A stretch of DNA of 64,000 nt, taken from Myxococcales bacterium. Lineage in GTDB: Bacteria; Myxococcota_A; UBA9042. The stretch is taken from positions 1 to 64,000 of the forward strand of contig SHZF01000012.1 of NCBI GenBank assembly GCA_009692425.1. The letters are read 5' to 3'. The notes under the pieces are model-generated. The model made no database searches. It saw nothing but the letters and a program-made list of their open reading frames with translations, and had not been told where the DNA came from. This document shows, piece by piece, positions 58,966 to 64,000 of the stretch. Within the stretch, counting starts at the first letter, position 1. Every line of letters starts with the position of its first letter. A program made the position numbers and the translations under genes.

Positions 58966-60615
58966 ATGCTGGCGGGCAGCGGCCGCGGATTGATCGGCAC
59001 CGCGCTTGGCCTCGTCGCGGCAGGGGTGCTGTTGCCGTTGCCGGGAGCGACGTTGGCTGGCGTCGTGCTCGTCCTGCTGGTGGTCGGGCGGCTGGAAGCG
59101 CTGCGTGCGGGCCTGGCACCACACGCGCCGCCGTGGGGGCTGCACGCGTCTGTCCATGTCGATCGAGACATGGCCGACCACGACGTGGCGGCGCGGACGC
59201 ACCGGGTCGGCGCCACGGTGCCCTTGTATCTGCGACTGCAGGCGCCGCTGGCCGCCGCCGGCACGGTGGTGCGCACCCGGCGATGGTGGTCGAGTGCGGG
59301 CCTCGCGGTGACCGAACCGGGTACGCCGCGCCTCGACCTGGGGCGCGACGGCGCCGGTACGCGACTTGTGGCGGTGCCCCACAACGCCGCCGTGCATCAC
59401 CTGGTTGGCGTCGAGGTGCAACTCGAAGACGCGCTCGGCTTGATTGCCGCCGTCGCATTCCTGCCGTGCCCGTGCGAACTGGCGGTGCTGCCGCGCTCGC
59501 TGCCGCTTGACCTGAAAAGCGTCGCTGAGACCCGCCGCCGCTCGCCGCGCACGCAAGGGGGCCAGCGGGCAGACCGGGCGCCGGGCAGCGGCGATGACCT
59601 GCGCGAGTTGCGCGATCACGTGGCCGGGGATCCGTTCAAGCACATCGCGTGGAAGGCCTCTGCGGCGCGCGGTCGCCTGATGAGCCGTGCGTTCGAGCGC
59701 GACCAGACTCGCGCGCTCTATGCCGTCGTAGATACCGGTGCGGACATGCGTGACGGCCGGCCCGGTCAAGGCCCGCTCGACCAGGCCCTCGACCTCGTGC
59801 ACTCGTTGGCCGAAGCGTGCGCGCGCGCCCACGACCCGTTCGGCCTCGCGCTCGTCGATGGCCGCGTCGTCGACCGCCGCCCGGTGCTCGAAGGCCTGGC
59901 GAGCCTGCGGGACGTCGACCGCGCGCTGCTGGACCTGCGCCGGGCCGTGGCCGAAGACCTCGCGCCGATGGACGACGGCGAACTGCTCGATTCCGTGGCG
60001 TGCTACCTCGAAGCGGTCGAGCGTGCCCAGTTCCCGCCGCGCGGGCCGTCCGCCAAAGAGCGCAGCGAGTGGCGCCAGCGGGTCGTCATGGCTGCGCTGG
60101 CGCGGCTGCCTGAGCGCGAGCGGGTGCCGCTGCTGCGCGGACCCGAGCCCAGTGCGCGGCCGGAGTTCGCCATCTTGCGGCGCTTCTGCCGTTCCGTGGA
60201 CCTGGCGCTGCCCTATCGCCATGCGCTGCAAGCGCCCACCCGGGCGGCCGGCCTGACGGCGGGCATCGATGCGGCGCTCGCGTCGCGCAAGGGACCGTTC
60301 GCCATCGTCGTCCTGTCGGATTTCAAGCGACTGGGCGCGGCGTGCGGCCCATTGTGGCAGGCATGTGGCCGGGCGCGCGCGGCGGGGCACCGGGTGCTTG
60401 CGGTGGCCGTGCGCGAAGCCGACGAGCAGGACGTGCACGAACTGGTCAAGCATGCCGACGACTTCGACACGGCGCGCGGCTTGATGCGGGCAGACGTTGC
60501 AGCGCGCGCCCAGTCGCTGGAAGACCTGGCCACCGGTGCCCGGGCGAAGGGGACCGCCTTCCTGTGCGACCCCGAACCGGCGGAGTTCGTCGCGTTGTGG
60601 CGCCACGGGGCGTGA
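58966..60615 (+). CDS. DUF58 domain-containing protein
   Basis: Two N-terminal TMs; GDDLRELRDHVAGDPFKHIAWKASAARGRLMSRAFERDQTRALYAVVDTGADM. Confidence 0.92.
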   Translation: MLAGSGRGLIGTALGLVAAGVLLPLPGATLAGVVLVLLVVGRLEALRAGLAPHAPPWGLHASVHVDRDMADHDVAARTHRVGATVPLYLRLQAPLAAAGTVVRTRRWWSSAGLAVTEPGTPRLDLGRDGAGTRLVAVPHNAAVHHLVGVEVQLEDALGLIAAVAFLPCPCELAVLPRSLPLDLKSVAETRRRSPRTQGGQRADRAPGSGDDLRELRDHVAGDPFKHIAWKASAARGRLMSRAFERDQTRALYAVVDTGADMRDGRPGQGPLDQALDLVHSLAEACARAHDPFGLALVDGRVVDRRPVLEGLASLRDVDRALLDLRRAVAEDLAPMDDGELLDSVACYLEAVERAQFPPRGPSAKERSEWRQRVVMAALARLPERERVPLLRGPEPSARPEFAILRRFCRSVDLALPYRHALQAPTRAAGLTAGIDAALASRKGPFAIVVLSDFKRLGAACGPLWQACGRARAAGHRVLAVAVREADEQDVHELVKHADDFDTARGLMRADVAARAQSLEDLATGARAKGTAFLCDPEPAEFVALWRHGA

Positions 60616-60720
60616 CGAGCGCGCCGTATCCGGTTGCCGTCTGCCAGACGCGCCCGCTACCATGAAGCGTTCGCGTCTTGGGGGTGTGGAGCTCGCCAGA
60701 CCCACGGCGCTGGAGGTCCG

Positions 60721-63516
60721 ATGGCACAGAGAATGCGAGCGTGTTCGGTACGCGGGAGCCGCGTGCAGGCAGTGGCGGTGGGCGTCGTGCTGGGAGTCAT
60801 GGCGTCGGCCGGCCTGGCCGCCTGCGCGGCGGTCGATGGCACGACGGGCGCCGACAGCGCCGCAGACACGCAATCGGAGACCGTGACCGACGCGCCCTCG
60901 GCCGAAGTGCCCGCTGCCGTCGTCGACACCGACGCCGCGCTCGACTCCAACGGGCCTGCGGCCGACGCAGCGGCCGACGCAGCGGTGGACGCCACCCCAA
61001 GCGACGTGCTGGACCTGACGAAATACACGGGCAAGTGCAAAGGTGGCCCGACCGTGTGCGACGACGCCAACCCATGTACCGTCGACGACTGCGACGCGCT
61101 CATCGGCTGCACCCACGTCGGCAAGTCGTGCGCCGACGCCGACGTCTGCACGCTCGACGCCTGTGACCTCCAGACCGGCACTTGCCTGCACGCCGCCGAC
61201 GCCTGCGACGACCACAACGCTTGCACGCAAGGTGCGTGTGCGCCGGGCGAGGGCTGCATCTTCGCCGCGCTGGCGTGCGAGGACGGCGACAAGTGCACGG
61301 TCAACGGCTGCACCCCGGCGGTCGGTTGCTCGACGGCCCTGTTGGGCTGCGACGACGGCGTGCAGTGCACCGCCGACAGCTGCGACCCGGCCGTTGGCTG
61401 CGTCAATGTGGCGCCGGCCGGGCCGAAGTGCTGCAAGCTGGCCACCGACTGTGAGGATGCCGACCCGTGTACGACGCACGCGTGCAACGCCGGCGTCTGT
61501 CAGGACCAGACGATCTGGAAGTGCTGCCTCAAGGCCGCCGAGTGCGACGACGGGAACGCGTGCACGAATGACCTCTGCAACCCCACGACGCACGGTTGTT
61601 ACTTCGAGGCGGTCAGCGTCGGCGGCTGCTGCAAGGCCGATTCCGACTGCGACGACGCCAAGGGGTGCACGCTCGATCGCTGCGTCAGCCAGCAGTGCGG
61701 TCACGAGCCCATCTGCTGCCTCGGCGCCAAGGACTGTGTGGCGCCGGGAGCGGTCGATCCGTGTGAAGCGCCGACGTGTACGGCGGCCGGCTGCGCGCTG
61801 CCGCCCCAGCCCGACGCCTGCTGCCAGCCGGGCACGGCGACGGTCGCGTGGCCGACCCCCCTTCAACTCGATCCGGCGGTCAAAGGCACGTTCTCGATCG
61901 CCGACGCGGGCAAGTTCGACGCGACGAAGGCCGGCACGACCGTGTTGCTGTACGAAGCGACCCCGATTTCGCTACAGCCCGGGCTTGGCGTCGTCGCCCG
62001 CGCCAGGCTGACCGTGCCGAAGTTGCCGGCCGGCGCGGTCGTGACCCTGCAATTCGCCGCGCGGGTCCAGTTGCCAGGCGGCGAGTACCTGCGGTTGCGC
62101 GCGAAGACCTCGGTGGGCCAGTGGACGCTGTGGCAGTCGAGTTCGGTGCCGTCGTGGCAGACCCTCAAGCTGAACCTGACCGGGCTGGCCGCGCGGGCGG
62201 CAACGCGGGCCGTGCAACTGTCCTTTGAAATCCAGCCGAACTCCGGCATCGCGGGTTCGCACTACGCGATGATCGGCGCGCCAACGCTGACGGTGGGATG
62301 CACCGCGCCGACCTGCAGCATCGCCGCGCAGTGCAACGACGGGCTGGCGGCGACACTCGACATCTGTGCGGACGCCACGTGCGTGTACAAGACGAACCCT
62401 GAGTATTGCGAGTCGACGACGATGTGCGACGACAAGAATGTGTGTACGAGCGATAGCTGCAACACCGTGACGGTCCTGTGCCTGCACAACAAGATCGCCA
62501 ATTGTTGCCTGCAATCGAGCGACTGCGACGACAAGAACGTGTGCACGTTCGACCAGTGCGCGGCGAACAAGTGCACGTACGCGAAGAAGCCCGCCGCGGA
62601 GTGCTGCAACGTCAAAAAGGACTGCGACGATCTCAACGTGTGCACCGAAGACAGTTGCCCGGTCGTCGGGCTCGGCTGCGCGCACACGCAGGCCGACGCG
62701 AACTGCTGCATGGGTCCCAAGGACTGCGACGACAGCGACACGTGCTCGATCGACCTGTGCAAGTCGAACCAGTGCCAGCACCAGAACCAGTGCTGCACGA
62801 GCGCAGCCGACTGCGACGACGGCGAGCCCGTGTGCACGCTCGATCTGTGCGGCGGCGACGGCAAGTGTACGTGGAAGGCGGTCGATGCTCCCGGCTGCTG
62901 CGTGCCGCAGGTGTTCGCACACGACGTCGAGGCCGGCGTGCCGGGCGGCTGGGCGTTCGTGAACGGCCCGACTGCGGTCAAGTGGCAGTGGGTGACAGGC
63001 AAGCAAGCGCACATGGGCAAGGGCGCACTGTGGTACGGCAACCCCGCGACGAACAACTTTGACGACGGGGCGCCGAACAAGGGCTCGGTCGTGACGGCAC
63101 CGCTCGGTCTGCCTAACGGCGAGACGCTCGAGTTCGCGTTCTGGCTCTGGATGGATACCGAGGGCGGGCTGCCCTACGACGGCTTCGAGGTGCGCGTCAA
63201 GGTCGATTCAAAGTCGTACAAGCTGTGGGACAAGGGCCTGCCGGTGGCGACCGGCCTGCCGATGGTGATGAAGACTTGGAACCAGGTGCGGGTGCCGCTG
63301 TCGGCGTTCGCGGGCAAGACGGTGACGATCGAACTCGCCTTTGACAGCATTGATCAGGTCGCGAACAACACCCAGGGCGTGTACCTCGACGACTTCTCGC
63401 TGGTGCGCAGTTGCGGCCCCGGCCTGTGCGCCAAGGCGACCGATTGCGACGACAACCTCGCGTTGACCACGGACCAGTGCGTATCGGGCAAGTGCACCTG
63501 GACCGTCCCGCCGTGA
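60721..63516 (+). CDS. Cys-rich tandem-repeat secreted protein with C-terminal jelly-roll-like domain
   Basis: CDDANPCTVDDCDALIGC..., CDDGNACTNDLCNPTTHGC..., CDDKNVCTSDSCN...; C-terminal VEAGVPGGWAFVNG...GVYLDDFSLVRSC. Confidence 0.82.
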   Translation: MAQRMRACSVRGSRVQAVAVGVVLGVMASAGLAACAAVDGTTGADSAADTQSETVTDAPSAEVPAAVVDTDAALDSNGPAADAAADAAVDATPSDVLDLTKYTGKCKGGPTVCDDANPCTVDDCDALIGCTHVGKSCADADVCTLDACDLQTGTCLHAADACDDHNACTQGACAPGEGCIFAALACEDGDKCTVNGCTPAVGCSTALLGCDDGVQCTADSCDPAVGCVNVAPAGPKCCKLATDCEDADPCTTHACNAGVCQDQTIWKCCLKAAECDDGNACTNDLCNPTTHGCYFEAVSVGGCCKADSDCDDAKGCTLDRCVSQQCGHEPICCLGAKDCVAPGAVDPCEAPTCTAAGCALPPQPDACCQPGTATVAWPTPLQLDPAVKGTFSIADAGKFDATKAGTTVLLYEATPISLQPGLGVVARARLTVPKLPAGAVVTLQFAARVQLPGGEYLRLRAKTSVGQWTLWQSSSVPSWQTLKLNLTGLAARAATRAVQLSFEIQPNSGIAGSHYAMIGAPTLTVGCTAPTCSIAAQCNDGLAATLDICADATCVYKTNPEYCESTTMCDDKNVCTSDSCNTVTVLCLHNKIANCCLQSSDCDDKNVCTFDQCAANKCTYAKKPAAECCNVKKDCDDLNVCTEDSCPVVGLGCAHTQADANCCMGPKDCDDSDTCSIDLCKSNQCQHQNQCCTSAADCDDGEPVCTLDLCGGDGKCTWKAVDAPGCCVPQVFAHDVEAGVPGGWAFVNGPTAVKWQWVTGKQAHMGKGALWYGNPATNNFDDGAPNKGSVVTAPLGLPNGETLEFAFWLWMDTEGGLPYDGFEVRVKVDSKSYKLWDKGLPVATGLPMVMKTWNQVRVPLSAFAGKTVTIELAFDSIDQVANNTQGVYLDDFSLVRSCGPGLCAKATDCDDNLALTTDQCVSGKCTWTVPP

Positions 63517-63641
63517 GGCAGGTGGCGAGGGACCAGGCGAACGCGCAGGTGCCGTCGCTCGCTTGACCCCACTTGGCGCGGCAGCGATGCTGGCCCCGCG
63601 TCGTGCTGGGGGAGCCGCCTGGCTCGACGCTACGGAGGACC

Positions 63642-64000
63642 ATGCGCTATTGCCCGCGCTGCGGGACGACGACCGACGCCGACGTGTGCCCCCACGATGG
63701 CACACCCACCGTGCGCAAGGTCGCTCACAGCCACGGGCGGCTGCAGGGCGGCGACGTCATCACCGGCCGCTACCGCATCCTGGGCGAACTGGGCCGCGGT
63801 GGCTTCGGCGTGGTGTTCGACGCCGTGCACGTGACGACCGGGCACCCAGTGGCCGTCAAGGTGCTGACGTCGTCGGGCGGCGACGAGGCGCAGGAAATGG
63901 CGCGGCGCTTCTTCCAGGAGGCCTCGACCACCTCGCGCCTGTCGCACCCCAACACGGTGCGCGTGTTCGATTTTGGCCAGACGGACGACGGCGAGATGTT
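63642..64000 (+). CDS. Ser/Thr protein kinase with N-terminal zinc-ribbon-like motif (truncated by window end)
   Basis: MRYCPRCGTTTDADVCPHDGTP then GRYRILGELGRGGFGVVFDAVHVTTGHPVAVKVL. Confidence 0.9.
   Translation, partial: MRYCPRCGTTTDADVCPHDGTPTVRKVAHSHGRLQGGDVITGRYRILGELGRGGFGVVFDAVHVTTGHPVAVKVLTSSGGDEAQEMARRFFQEASTTSRLSHPNTVRVFDFGQTDDGEM

Noticed and set aside
57841-61866. 1341-aa minus-strand ORF across MoxR, DUF58 and the Cys-rich gene
   Set aside because: Spans several clearly coding plus-strand genes; Arg/Gly/His-rich composition is typical of spurious high-GC antisense frames.

Overview
High-GC chromosomal window that looks like a myxobacterial/deltaproteobacterial-type genome, judged from Cys-rich 'CDDGNPCT' lipoproteins, receptor Ser/Thr kinases and FHA-histidine kinase content. 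I assign about 45 protein-coding genes and see no rRNA, tRNA, CRISPR array or intact transposase. Main blocks: aceE (left edge); a heme operon hemE-hemY-hemA plus a CDF transporter, with overlapping genes; a VWA/YfbK-like protein; a GST, dual-specificity phosphatase and radical SAM cluster; lepB-pyrR-pyrB-pyrC' (the last with an apparently inactivated metal site); a giant Cys-rich repeat lipoprotein; two paralogous receptor kinases with EF-hand-like loops flanking greB and a Cu-monooxygenase-like lipoprotein; a PQQ-type sugar dehydrogenase/cytochrome fusion; a split membrane spermidine-synthase-like pair; puuD; udk, yaeQ and two M20 peptidases; an MCE/MlaD-MlaF pair; an FHA-GAF-histidine kinase plus NAD kinase; and a DUF4350-MoxR-DUF58 operon. 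The least explained feature is a family of five dispersed palindromic elements (about 58-161 bp) with termini ATACCAAA...TTTGGTAT. Four of the five have one end fused to the TGA stop codon of a neighbouring gene (TGATACcAAA). All calls come from reading the sequence and supplied translations; no database search was run.
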